This document shows, in pieces, positions 12,801 to 24,866 of a stretch of 64,000 nt of DNA. Source of the stretch: Sipunculus nudus (taxonomy: Eukaryota > Annelida > Sipuncula > Golfingiida > Sipunculidae); contig CM049318.1 of the NCBI GenBank assembly GCA_026874595.1, forward strand, positions 16,850,241-16,914,240, read 5' to 3'. Within the stretch, counting starts at the first letter, position 1. Every line of letters starts with the position of its first letter. A program made the translations under genes and the position numbers. The notes beneath the pieces were generated by a model. That model was not told where the DNA came from. It did not search any database and saw only the letters and a program-made list of their open reading frames with translations.

Positions 12801-13176
12801 AATGTGATCAGATTTGGTCAGTTTCTGTGAAAAGTGGAGCACCTTAAAAAAATTAAGGGCTGTATGTAAGTTACTGAAAATGTGAGAGAATTAATTTAGA
12901 CCGGTTTAGAATGCTGTAAAAGTGTAAGGTAGAAATCAGTCTCTGTGAACAGAATCACCGTTGGGCAGGCAGGGTAAGGCATATTTTAACGCTGGACTGA
13001 TTGTGATATAAGAAAAAAATAAAGCCATATATTCTGTAGCAAGCCCTGAAATGGCTGAATGGTCTGATAATGTAAATAGGTAAACATTGTGGTGACTGAG
13101 CCCTTAGGTATTGACTTGATAACGTTACCGCTGTGTCGCTCCGCTGTTTGCCCGTCTTCTTCGACTTTGTCGCCAT
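3332..13176 (-). CDS. TYW4: tRNA wybutosine-synthesizing protein 4 (LCMT2-like methyltransferase), 5' nine exons, 3'-partial
   Basis: TYW4 acts late in wybutosine synthesis on tRNA-Phe, methylating and methoxycarbonylating the modified guanosine with SAM. Exons (minus strand, 5' to 3'): 13129-13176, 9478-9602, 9042-9120, 7473-7556, 6908-7016, 5099-5246, 4528-4594, 4131-4162, 3332-3422. All have GT-AG borders and keep phase, giving 261 codons without a stop. Family marks: GTNDSSIVSK and GYFTDDYLQHFV in exon 2, GYYIRAKAVDHC in exon 3, SAM motif I ISLGAGFDSAYWRL in exon 4, VDFPELCNRKRRLIESKP in exon 5, YSLLGVDL and FLSEVALTYM in exon 6, FPNSVFINYEQ in exon 7, then MVNHFKKIGSPL in exon 9. The TNDSS start separates it from LCMT1, the PP2A methyltransferase. 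The model ends in phase 0 at QRYTNL; the end of the methyltransferase fold and the Kelch half usual in animal TYW4 were not found down to position 1. Confidence 0.85.
3640..3910 (+). repeat. Dispersed repeat shared with 8675-8905, copy 1
   Basis: Shares words such as CATGCATAAGTGA, TTTGCGAATATTCC, GATCCA and GGCAGAGGCAATCAC with 8675-8905 in the same orientation. Lies in the TYW4 intron between exons 8 and 9; no coding content. Confidence 0.55.
5660..5890 (+). repeat. Dispersed repeat shared with 7985-8430, copy 1
   Basis: The core TTCTTATAATGCCTCTGTGA and a later ATCAGAATAGGC(T/C)CC word are found in the same order and orientation at 7985-8430. Intronic in TYW4. Confidence 0.5.
7985..8430 (+). 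repeat. Dispersed repeat shared with 5660-5890, copy 2
   Basis: Longer copy of the family at 5660-5890, with about 200 extra bases between the two shared words. Intronic in TYW4; the reading frames here are short and unsupported. Confidence 0.5.
8675..8905 (+). repeat. Dispersed repeat shared with 3640-3910, copy 2
   Basis: Same family and orientation as 3640-3910, ending CTGGCGGAGGCAATAAATC. Lies in the TYW4 intron between exons 3 and 4. Confidence 0.55.
9829..9884. repeat. (TC)n-(TA)n microsatellite
   Basis: TC-rich run passing into about 18 TA units, then GTATGTGTTAAGATACCATGG; inside TYW4 intron 1. Confidence 0.9.
10560..10860. mobile_element. Possible pogo/Tigger-like DNA transposon end
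   Basis: Contains CTGGTCTAACGGACACCTC, TATAACGGACA and GGCGGACACCTCGCT, repeats of the type found in the terminal inverted repeats of pogo/Tigger elements. No opposite end or TA duplication was confirmed. Confidence 0.35.
11401..12055. mobile_element. Non-autonomous hAT-type DNA element with 8-bp target duplication
   Basis: The ends are inverted: left CAGGGTTGTTA then TTTTTCCC, right GGGAAAAA then TTAACAACCCTG. The flanks are an exact 8-base duplication ATTTGGAT (11393-11400 and 12056-12063). The CAGGG terminus and 8-bp duplication are hallmarks of the hAT superfamily. The 655-base interior has no transposase frame and is AT-rich, with (TA)n and (TG)n tracts. It lies in TYW4 intron 1. Confidence 0.85.
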
Positions 13177-13198
13177 TAGGATCAGTTAACTCTGTCAT
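13129..13198 (-). promoter_or_regulatory. TYW4 first coding exon with overlapping upstream AUG
   Basis: The chosen start (13174-13176) opens MATKSKKTGKQRSDTA and joins exon 2 in frame. An out-of-frame AUG at 13196-13198 starts a 28-codon reading frame that crosses the TYW4 start and, after splicing, ends at a TGA in exon 2. The upstream AUG has a weak context (T at -3). An E-box CACGTG lies at 13310-13315. No TATA box or CpG-rich core is evident. The transcription start is unknown, so whether the upstream AUG is in the mRNA is inference. Confidence 0.4.
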
Positions 13199-16100
13199 AA
13201 AATACTCCCTCTCAGATATCTAAGAGTTTCCTGCCGACAACTATTTCTTGCAGCCAAGTCCGTCATCTGGCCCTGTTTTTGTTGTTTTCATTCAATCACA
13301 CACACCTGGCACGTGTAAATACATAAAATACAAAATAGCCAAGCGGTTCGATCATGCTGGGTACCGGTCAATGGACAGGGATGCCATCTATTGAGCATAT
13401 GACGAACCATGCCGATGTTTCTGGTACGTTTTCCATCACAATTTTCCAATGGAAAAAACTGTCATTGTATTGCACGTTATTTATTTTTTTTTCAATTGTG
13501 TATTTCTCGAAAAGCGAATGCATATATGGTTTAAAATTATGAATGTATGAGTAATATTCAAGCAAAAGAAAACAGCGAATACCCGGTATGTGCGTGTTTT
13601 TGTTTAACTTTATAAGGACAACATTTGTAATAAGACTATGCCGATCTCTCCATGTTTTTATTATTTACTAATCAAGACAAGGGCAGTAATTAATCATAAA
13701 ATTAATGTTTTCGTATGTTATTTCTTTAAGACTGATTGATTATTTGATGTTTTCAATAATTTTACTTAATTTAGTTTTAGCTCACCTTATTTTAATATAT
13801 TTTATTTTGTAACTAGTTTAATCTAATTATTTATGTGGTCAGTGTGATTAATTCTCATATTGTCATATTGGATATTTTGTATTTCAAACTTTAAGATTTA
13901 TCTAAATTTTCTAAATAAATTGTTTTTATGTTAAATTCATATATACTCATGTACTTCTTCAAGTATTTGCTCATTTTCTCAATTTCTATTATTGTTTTTA
14001 TCTAGTTCAATCTAGTATAATCTTAGTCAATGTTATTACAAGTCAAATAGTCAAATTGGACATTTTGTGTTATAAACGGTGAGAATTTTCTAGTCAGTAA
14101 AAAATTAGTCAGTATTTATGTATATTAATTTCATATATGTATTATACATTTGCCTTTATATTATATATGACAACAACTGTGATATGTCGTCACATATTCA
14201 TGAAAATTTTGGTTATCTATTACGTCAAGGTTAAATTTGTTTGGTGTACACTTATGGATTATTTATCATTATAATTTTTTTATTTGCTCGTTGCATATCA
14301 TCTTGGCAGCTGTATGGACCACTATGGAAATAAGTTTTCTTTCAAAATTGTTAGTACTATCCAAGGTGCATATATGGATATATGTAAAGATGTCATTGTA
14401 TTTGCTAATGTATGTGCTGACTGCCTGAAAAAACTTTCTATCTTTCTATACATACTGTATGAATTTCAAATTCGTCCTACAGAAAAAGTAATTTTTCCTT
14501 CAAGGAAACTTTTTTTTTGTTTGAAAAATATTCCTTCTATATGCTTCGGAAGAACAAACGCCATACTTTAATCTTGTTAAACAGTTTTACTTTTTAATTT
14601 CAACTATAGATTATAATAATAATAAAAAAAATGATGATGACGTTTTCAATGATAGGATAACACCCATGAAAAAATGTGGTAACCTGGATCACACCATATG
14701 CTTGTTTTATTCATAGGTTGTATAATCGTCCCCATTGCTGGGTCAAACTATCGAGGAACCCCGAAAAGTCGCACTCGTCTGTGAGTGAATCGAAGAGGCA
14801 CAGCCTGCCCATTTAGCCTGCAGAGCGCTCAGTCTAGATGGAGGCCGATCTTGAAAATCTCACGTCTTCCGCTGAGATTCGAACTCACGTTCTCCTCGTT
14901 TTGAGCCCGGAGCACTACCTCTGAGCCACAGAATCCGAACGAAATAGATTTAAGTCATCACACCAGCTGGTAAGATGGCCAAGGCCTTAAGTCCCACCAG
15001 TCACCGCCTTGCTGGAATGGGAATGCTCTCCGTTGACATTATTGGGGGCTTTCTCGGGATTTCATCGCAGATAATGTGTGGATTATTCAGATAATCGCCA
15101 GGTCGTTTGACCTCGTGACGAACTGATTGGCAAATATCAGCCCCCCCCCCCCCCCCCCGTAGGACAGGCCGTCAGTGAGAGTAACTTGTTGCGTTCTTGC
15201 CTCGTTGACGGATATCGGATTTGTTCTATTTTACATAGTTTAGTGACAAAGCATATTACTAACCGCAGGGTAGGTGTACGTCATGTTGTGAGAAGCTCTA
15301 CACCAACGTACCCTGGTCAAAGAATGGTTAATCATACTGCTCATTATGTTCAATTAATGTAAAAAGAAAGTATGATCTAGTCCTTGGGTTTAACCATAAG
15401 TGCGCCCTTACACAAATACTCGCATGTTACCGGGTTTTGCTTATTGTTGAAATTGCCGGCAGATGGCACTGCGTTCTCCCCCGGTAAAACAGAGTCAAAG
15501 TTCTTAGCATTTAGGTGAAAATAAGGATATCCCCCCCCCCCCCTTTTCCCCTCCCAAGGGCACACTTTACTCAGTTCGCGACAGTTCAAGACAAAATTTC
15601 GGCATATGTGAGACTTGGTCACAGAGGAGTTTAATAACAAGGGGCTGCCACCGTCAATTGTAAAATAGATGTGGTCTTTTACATAAGAGTAACAAATGTT
15701 TGATGCACCAGTTTTACATTATCATGTATGTTACATAATCATATAATGAATTAAACAGAAGGGGCACACAGGCGTATTACATATCATATAGCATGTCACG
15801 AGTCTGGTTCCTGGCCTTGTACCATAGGAGCCCTGGTATTGAGACCCCGAAAAAAAAAACTTGCTGTAAAAGAGCAGCGGTTAAAGCGAAGGAAATCTGG
15901 AACGAATGGAAGTGTATAACCGCTGCGTGAGAAGTAAAGTGCAATGGCGATTCTTCTCTTCTTCAGAGAGCAGCAATACATGATTATGTTTTAAATTTTG
16001 TCATTGGTTATCAGGAAACCATTTTATAAACACGGATAGTTGTAAAGTTAAATGTATTTGTTTTATAGCTGAGGACCTCCTAATCATTACACGTGCTGTC

Positions 16101-16321
16101 AATAGGGGTATGGAGTGTACGTGTCCAAGTCTTTCTTGTATGAATTTTCGTCTCTGATCTGAAATCTGAATGAATTCGCCATCTATCGTAATCATTTACA
16201 ACCACATGCGAGACATGGCAATTTTCATAATATAACACACTTTTGAGATAAAAGGATGCAAATGCTTGTCTTGTTCTACTTTGAAAGGAAAGAACAAATA
16301 AAATTCGTCAGATGCAAGGAT
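13199..16321. other. Intergenic region between TYW4 5' end and giant gene 3' end
   Basis: 13199-13350 should hold the TYW4 promoter. 13600-14700 is AT-rich with nothing recognisable. SINE copy 2 occupies 14745-14939. C18 (15141-15158) and C13 (15531-15543) runs follow. 15600-16320 shows no supported feature. Confidence 0.6.
14745..14939 (-). mobile_element. tRNA-derived SINE, copy 2
   Basis: The minus strand reads a tRNA-like head with A box TGGCTCAGAGGTAGTGC and a near-perfect B box GAGTTCGAATCTC, followed by body GTGAGATTTTCAAGATCGGC, matching copy 1. It is better preserved than copy 1 and could hold an active RNA polymerase III promoter. Confidence 0.72.
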
Positions 16322-16327
16322 TTTATT
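16322..16327 (-). terminator. Putative polyadenylation signal of the giant gene (long-tail form)
   Basis: AATAAA on the minus strand, about 255 bases after the exon 65 stop, in AT-rich sequence where chance hits are common. Confidence 0.35.
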
Positions 16328-16582
16328 ATATTTTTTTAGTAAATGCACTTCACAGTATAACACTTTATAGTGTTATCCAAAATCGTGGAATAAAAAGAAT
16401 AAGGTATAATTCACTCTTTTGACGAAACAGATTTATCAGATGTAACCGAAGCACAGGGCTCCTTTATCTGTAACATGAATAATGTTATATGTAAAGAGGA
16501 GTAAAATATGCAATATAATATAATAAAGCTGATCAGTCCAATCCATTACTGTGTTTCAGAAGCAGAATATAGATCTGCTGAC

Positions 16583-16741
16583 TCAGGCTGAGCTTTCAGA
16601 CACAGCGTTTGACATCACTGGTTCAGGGTCTCCCGTCTTCATGGAGCTGGTAACCACGGGTTTCAACTCCACACCATCAGAACGCTCGGCTGACTGTTCA
16701 TAGTTGTCTGCTCCATCAGCAGTCTGTACCCCCGGCTGAAC
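16583..16741 (-). CDS. Giant gene exon 65: C-terminal tail exon with stop
   Basis: Starting after CGTAG in phase 0, the frame reads [20 protein letters not shown] and ends SNAVSESSA then TGA (16583-16585), 52 residues. It is hydrophilic and Ser/Thr/Glu-rich, fitting a receptor tail. DNYEQ offers a tyrosine that could be modified, but no known adaptor motif is clear. An AATAAA on the minus strand at 16322-16327 is about 255 bases downstream and is a plausible polyadenylation signal. Confidence 0.68.
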   Translation of the reverse strand, partial: VQPGVQTADGADNYEQSAERSDGVELKPVVTSSMKTGDPEPVMSNAVSESSA

Positions 16742-18076
16742 CTACGATCAAATTATCTCACATTACACAAAATCCTGCCATTCCTATGTTAAAGTTTTTT
16801 GTATATATAATATTCACATACGTGTGTATAATGTTATTTACTTGCAAATATTACTTAAACCTATTAAGAAAACTTGGAGAACTGTCAATACGTGAAATTA
16901 TTGAAACAATGACTGAATACTTTACATCCTTAAATATAAGTTCGTATTAAAAGCAATGCAGTGCAACAAAATCTACCATTTATGGAAGGGAATATATATA
17001 TAAGACGGAATTTTTACCTGTTTTAGAATCCTGCGATTATTACGTATTTAGTATAACAAATTTACTGTTGATAATGAAAAAAGGGGAATAAAATATAACT
17101 CCAAAAACTAGCACGAGATAAAAAATAGGAAGGAGAATAATTGTTTAGTCATGATAGTAATTATGTAGATGGCACACGTAAAATAGCCCCCGGCAAAATA
17201 TTCACCTATAATAGATCGGCAAGAGCAGACAAGTCTATTTTTTAGCAGCGGAAAGATTTACTGGGATCGTAATTCTTGGAAATTTTCACCTTGGCAACGG
17301 AAAGGTATTAAAACAGGTTTGCCTTTCCGAAGAAAAAAGAGATTGCCTTTCCGCTAAAGATACATCCTACAATCATATAAAACTTTCAGTCGCACTTCGC
17401 TCCGTGTTAACCTTATTATGTCATCTTACATGCCTTCTTACAATCACACTTGCATGCAAAAAGAACTGAATGTTTACATTAGTAACAATGTTATATGAAA
17501 AACATTAATTGTGCAGTGAAAAACAGGAAAATATAGGAGACGAGGTCCTAAATGCTAGAGAGTTAAAAAAAATATAGACCGTTTTTATCGGAAAATATAG
17601 AGAGTCGGTGAAAGACCACCTGTAAAAGTTTCGTTTTTGTGTCATGGGGTTTGTTTTAACTTATTAGCTACTAATGTGGAAAACATCTAGGTATTCTTCT
17701 TTCCAGCGGAAAATGTGGAAAACATCTAGGTATTCTTCTCTCCAGCGGAAAAATGCGTTTTTCGTGCTCAAGTTTGCCCACATGAAACAAGCGGAAAGGC
17801 GTCATCACGGCCTCTGGATATGTGTCACATACTCACCAAAGGTGCCACTGTGTTCTTCTTACGTAACAGGTAGATCTTCTGTTTTGTCTGTTGCCAAAGT
17901 CCAGTGTCTTTGGTCTGTCTGTCATCGTTGTCCTCAGGATGGAATCTACAACAACAACAACAACAAATAATAATAATAATAATAATAATAGCCATGTTTA
18001 TAAGTGATCCACTGGACGACAACATATAATAATAGTAGCAATGTCGATCTTTTTAATGCTCCAGTGGCCTACACCT

Positions 18077-18110
<34 letters not shown>

Positions 18111-19729
18111 GTAATAATAATAAAATACCATATGGAACCTTTATAAAAGTATTGTCTTAAATTTATTCAATATATATTGTAATAGCAGCCATGTCTGACA
18201 GTTCAATGTTCTAGTGTAGTGGTGTTTAATACATATTTATGAAAGCCATGTTTGATCGTCTCCTGTTCCAAAATTCAACAATATATAAAAACAATATCCA
18301 CTTCTAGTTGTCATTTGTGTTAGTGATGCCTTCATCTAAATACTAAGCTATGGGAGTTGGATTCCGAATCTGACAGTTAAAGGACTCCATCTGCGACATG
18401 CTGTCAACAAGTCTCACAGAGAGTGGAGAGGTGGTAGTGATCATTATAATCTAGACTTCTGTCTTGCCCTAGCTTGCCTAGTTGGGGAAGGAAGCTTGGT
18501 CACTACACGAGAGGACATGGGTTGACACACTCTGGGAATAACACGGTCGGTTTTCTCCCCGAAGGACAATTGTTCTCCGCAAAGGATTAGCTGACCCAGA
18601 GTCAAATAGAAGGTATAGAAGGATGTTACGATCCTTATTGTTATAACGTCCGCTACTGTAATAATTATTACATTAAATGTTAGAAATGAGCCGTTTCTCA
18701 TTACCCCCATTGTTGTTAAGTGTACTCTTGTTATAACAATTGCATTAGAAATTGCACTTGCAACCCTTATTGCAATAATTTTTATTACATTAGCGGTTGC
18801 AGTTTGAAAGTTTCTTTTGTGCTCCAGTGAAGAACGGTGAAATACTGTTGAACAATACATAAATCGATGCCTTAGGCCTTGTATGTGGCATTATTATGAA
18901 GTATCTTTTCTTAACAATGTATTTCAGATTTTTCTGGAATTATATTTGTATATTTTATTTTAATTCGACAATATATTAACCCAGTAACCTAATCCACTAT
19001 AATATCCCACAGGGATAACCAATTATTTATAATTTACCGCTATGCTGTATATACCTGGCGATATTTCTTAATTCATTTTACCGTTATTACAACCGATAAC
19101 AATAGTAATTGTGCCGGAGTATTCCACATTGTAATGTAGTCTATAATGACGACGGTTTAAAAAATGATATTTATCAGGTCAAGAATTCCACTGTTCTATT
19201 GATATAAAAATTGGAAACGTGTTGAAAAGTAAATGCTCCTACTTGATAACCAATATGTTATAGCAGAAATTAAATTTCCTTGGTCGCTGCTCCTTTATTA
19301 TAATAGAGGACGTTATTGGAATAGTGTTTGGGTGAAAAAAAATGACCTCTATTGTAATACCATTGTATTAAGCTTTACTAATGCAATCACCACTGCATTT
19401 CTGGATGCAGATGTTCATGTATTCTAGATCCACTCACGGCATAATTTTGTTCTTCTGTTTTATCTTCTTTACATGGTTGAACCCGGCAAAGCCAAATGCG
19501 ATGAGCGCCACGGGTATTAACGCAAGGAAGGCGAAGCGCCACCTAGTGTCGGGCGGAAGAGGTAGACGTGTGATCCTGCTCTTCTTACAAACACAGTGGT
19601 AACTGTTGACCTCATCAATACATGTGCAGTTCTCCTGGCACGGGGAAGACGCACATTCATCGATCTCAGCTTCACAGTAACGGCCGTCCCAGCCAGGAGG
19701 ACAGTTACACCAATAACCGTGAAAGCCTG

Positions 19730-19799
<70 letters not shown>

Positions 19800-22700
19800 A
19801 AGGTAATTATACAAATCAAATCTTGTAAAGAACGATAACATTAAATTCTTCTTCACAAACAAAGCTGATCCATTGCAAAGATGTAATGCGGGATTAAATC
19901 TGCTTTCAAAGAAACATTTAACGGAAAAACAACAAAGCACTTAGATGGCCTGTACATTAGTGTTAACAGATTAGTCAAGTCACATTATTGTATATTGTAT
20001 GCGGGTATGTCCATGTGTTTTACTGGATGTTTGTTTTAAGGGATGGTGGGCCCTCTGGGCTGAAAGGGTGGCGTTCGGTTAAGAAGAGAAGGAAAGAACA
20101 GGCAATGGGATGGTGTTTGGTTGAAGAATATTCAAAGAGTGGCAAATAAAGTGCAAATTCATAAATCAAAAATAATTAGAGCTCCTTGCAGAGGTTTATG
20201 TGAGGTGTATATAGTTATACCATAAGCTCTGTCTATTGCTGTACAGTCTGGATCCCGGAGAGGTCCTCGACACGTCCCGTTGTTGACGCACCTGTTCTCT
20301 AGCACATACACCGTGATCTTCATAATGTCAGAACGTCCACCTGCCTGATCCTCTCCAATTACCTGTAAAACCAAATACAGTCTTTATTGAATTATGTAAA
20401 ACACACGTAATTCTTAGTAAAACCTGCATCTGATTATATATTGCACTCAAAGTTTTGTCCGCACAGTTTGGGGATTTCAAAAACACATATCTATCATAAA
20501 ACAGAATCAAAATCATATTTTTAATGTCTTGGTTGAGGAACATTATAACCTGTTAAAATCAACACTTACCCGAATGTGCACAGATCCGAAGAACATGTCT
20601 CGCGGTGTATACATCAGCACCTGACTGGAGATGCTGAGACGGTTGGCGGAGATGTTCTGAACCATGCTACAGGGGAGAGGGAAAACTGCAGCAGCGTTTG
20701 GATCTCTCACCATGGTATTCACGTATTCTTCTACGTTGGCCGTGGCTTTTTTGACACAGTTCCGTTTCTCGTGGTTTCTTAGAGCGTTTATTCTGGACCT
20801 GATAAACTCTCCCTCTTCGTTGTAATCAATCTCCAGCGTGTCGTTAGGGTTCACGTCGACGGCGCCGATGACAAAACTGATTGAACTATAGATGCTTTGA
20901 TTTTCTCTGCACTGTTCTAATGTTAATACAATGTCATTGTCTTCAGTTGGTACCTCAATCGATAAAAATGGATTAAACATCGCCGGGGCGTGATTTCTTC
21001 CTGTCACCTGAATGGTGATAACGGCATCGGTCGTCAATGCTGTAATGCCATCCGTGCGGTCTTCTGTAAGTTTTATCCGTACGATTTCCGTTCCTGCGCA
21101 GTGCGTACACGGACGATAAGTCAGGCGTCCATCGGCGCTGATAGTGACTTCACCTCTCAGAGGGAGGGGTTGCGTCGTATCGAGACTGAACCTAATTGTA
21201 TCGTTTTCAGGGTCATGTGCTTGTAACTGGACCCACAGGGTGCCCGAGTCTTCGAGCATGGTGTACAATGTAGATGACGTAAGGACAGGTGGGTTATTAA
21301 CGAAACCTCTTCTGAGCAGAGCGGTGATAAATTGTTGAGGTCCTGTAAAGTCCGGGGTACTCGTGCTTCGCTTCGTTCTACTAGCATTCCTCTTGTGCAA
21401 TCCACAAACCTTGCAACAAAGGAAGACAATTTACAAAACATATCTGTAACATACATACGGTATGCACGCTTCATAGTAAGAGTGGCTTACAGAAAGTCAA
21501 AGAAGCTAACGTCGAGCTGTTGAGATAATATTCTGTGCATAAGTACACAGTATCCAATGGCATTACAAGATGCAATTTTTATTGCTGATTGCATCGCCAC
21601 CTTTCGGCACGCCGAAAATGGTATAGGTGTTTCAGGTAGGTCATGCTGAATTATATTCATAATCACAGTGTTGGTTTAGAGCTGAAAGTTCAACAATATT
21701 AACGCATTTATTTTCTCACTCAGACAAAGGAAGGAAAGTTTACTGAATGTTGACAATCACTCGACATGGCCTTTATAGACCCCCCCAAGACCTTGACTAA
21801 GACAGTACAGAATGACCACTCCATGCGTGTTCGCGGCAAGAATAGTTACCAAACTCTGCTAAGAGATCTTAACAGAAAGACAAGTAAGGGACCATCGTGC
21901 ACGATGCTCAAAATCGGAGCCATATGATATCAATATGTTCGTTCTCAACATTAGTATTAAGAGGGGACATTGCACTTATCGCGAGTGTTCCCATTTATCA
22001 ACATTGATGACCATGACCTAAAACCAATTCTAGAACGCATGTAAATGGGATCATCGATGTTTGACAACCCCTCCCTCGTCACTGTATTCACTCATGAGTG
22101 TGATCACCTGACGAATCAGTATCAGCCTCCAGTCGAAGAAAGTGTTTGGTCAAACAGTAGTCCAAATAATCCAAGTGTACCTGAAATGTGCAATGAGTAC
22201 CCTACCCTGCTGTGAATCCTGGACTCTTAGGTAAAGTATATAACAAAGTGTCAAGTCTGTCCACATGGGCTACATCAGGTGCAACCTGTGCATCTCGTGG
22301 AGAGACAGAGTACCCAACATCCCAGTAATCAGCTGTGGAATCACTTCCATGAATAAACATATACGCATGCACCGGAGAAAGGACGTATTCCAAAGGTATT
22401 CTCTATAGCGCAGTCTTTGCGGATACAATAACTGCGCTACTAGGGCATTTTTGTGTGTGTTTTCAATATTAAAACTATCAGTTACGATATCTGGGGGAAA
22501 TGCATCAGACATGGACATGGAGACAGGAGGTGCAGAGGGGACTCTCCATATAATGATGCACTGATGTTACTTCAGTAACATGCTGAGGAGACGGGGGTCT
22601 CTAGAAAATAGGATCCCTATGCAGGCACTTGATGATTTTTATACATTTAACTGTGCACGGGAAAGGCGCAGATCGATGATTCTTCAGCACATGAAGCGCG

Positions 22701-24816
22701 CTTTTAAAGATACTTCGGACACGGTGATCCCTATACCCATCTACCAGAAAGCACTGGTCATTCCAAACATGTAGTCATGTAACGATGTGTATGTCTAGCG
22801 GGTGTACTTTAGGAATAATTCTTACCGTGACAGTTACAGTCCCGTTATTAATTTGATGGTTCTGCACAGAAGATGGACATGTGTTGCTTGCTTCTATCCA
22901 TGTTCCCTCCACTGTATAGAAATAGGCATTTATGAAATTCCATAAATCATATCATGAGATATTAATGGTGTATACGTTGTTCTTGAGCATGATAGTTAAC
23001 AGGATAATTATACTTAAGTAAAGTTGAAATATGATTTCTGTTAATCGTTTAATGATGTAAGTTTTCCTAATAATACCTGCAAATTAAATTTGTCAAACTT
23101 ATCATAATCAACTAAAATGAAGCAAGCTAGAAGGAAATATTCAGATTGTTGATACACTAGCGCAAAAATTACAGCCATTTACCATAATTATCATTATGAT
23201 AAGAAAAGCGTGAATTACAATCGATAGTTGACGTAACATTTCTCAGAAAAAAAATCTGTACAAATGTAAGAGTACAGGTCTTCAGGGTATTGGTATCCCA
23301 AGACAGACTCGAATGGTGTAACTGGTGCACTTACTTGTATCCCAGGTAAGTAGTGAGGGTACAAAATCCCTTAGAATGTCATTAGTGTATGCAGTGGGAT
23401 CATAAGGATAACTGATCTCTAAAGGTCCGGTTACTGGTTGTCCTGGTACCGCAGTCAGGAAGATGCTGACGTTTTCAAACCGCTCTATCCTACAAATATA
23501 TCTCAGGGTCCACATTCAAACCATGAAAGCAGTATAACTGCTAAGGAATATTTTAAAAGATCTCAGCAGCGAGTTCAACTGTGATTAACAGTGAACTTAC
23601 AATATTCTTATAAAATAAGAATTCTGGAACCAAGATCAAATCGAGTAAAAGTCATTGATTCGGAAAAATTCGGAAGCTTTCTGCTTGAAGTAAAAGCAAT
23701 AGTTATTTAAACATGACACTGCATTGAAATATAGCATAACAGACAGCGGACATACCGTCGGTAGAGGGTTCGGTCTGTCATGTTTTCTGTGAGCACTGGG
23801 TTGCTGATAAATGTACTGAAGGTGTTCGACGCTGCCGAGGTATAGGTCCTCCTTAGGTCGTCGTTGCTGAGTTGTCCGTACACCAAGGTTGCTCTGCGGG
23901 ACTGGGCTGCAAAAAATTCCTCCAGTAACTACCAACCCCTATTACTTTTATTCTTTTTTTTCTGTTGACTTATTTATATTAGAATAGTTGTACCATTTTA
24001 TTTTGTCTGATTTCTAAGAGCATCACATACGAATAAGAAAACCCTGCACATTTTGTATCAATATTAACTTTATAGGTGTAGCGTCCATATTTTCGATTTA
24101 GTTATTATGTCTCAACTTACGGTTATCAAGAATTATAATTTTCTTATTTAATGCTTTTGATTCACCATATAAAGGTCTTTATATGTGTTGCATCAAAAGA
24201 ATTATATACCTGGATAATAATGAGTTTGAATAAGAAAAACTGCAAAGAAGTAATGCCCGTAGGAGCAGGACGGAGACTATAAAATATAATGCTGTTTGGA
24301 TAAGGAGTGATAAAAGAAAGACAGAAATCATACCTCTTGGACTTCTGATGGTAATGTATCTTTCTGGTACACCGGTCAGTTCCATAGTCGCTTCTAATTG
24401 GTGACCTGGGGAGGTGCTGACGCTCCTGTCCGCGTCCCCTATTGTATAATAAAAGGAAACATTACATATTCCTTCGGTTAGTTATTTAAAGACGTATTGA
24501 CATAGAGCATGTGAACAAGAATATGTGACCGATCTCTCCAAGGAAATAAAACTCAATTTTGTCTTAATTTTACCAATTGAATTTTAATTAAGATCCTTTC
24601 CATGATTTAAAGTTCAAATTTGTACATGTTCTACTATTTTCTAATATACATGGTAGCTAATATTCGTCTTAAAGATCCATAAATAACATTAACCATAATG
24701 TTACTCACTCATAACAATAACTATTTTGTTGTCCAGGTAGCCGCATTTGTGTGCTTTGGTGCAGGCTTCAACTCCAGTATAAATGATCCTGCAAAACATT
24801 TAAAAATTAAAGCATT

Positions 24817-24866
<50 letters not shown>

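Larger units (their letters stand above)
9603..13128 (-). other. TYW4 intron 1 content
   Basis: This 3.5-kb intron holds the (TC)n-(TA)n tract, a 9885-10149 stretch with an exon-like minus frame of unknown origin, the pogo-like fragment near 10560-10860, and the hAT element at 11401-12055. The rest is AT-rich sequence without features. Confidence 0.7.

Noticed and set aside
18444-18860. 138-codon minus-strand frame after exon 63
   Set aside because: Its coding run comes from an AT-rich inverted/tandem repeat ([14 protein letters not shown]-like low-complexity). No phase-compatible borders.
22202-22518. Minus-strand frames in the intron between exons 60 and 61
   Set aside because: No domain, no phase fit. 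Exon 60 joins exon 61 in phase 0 without them.
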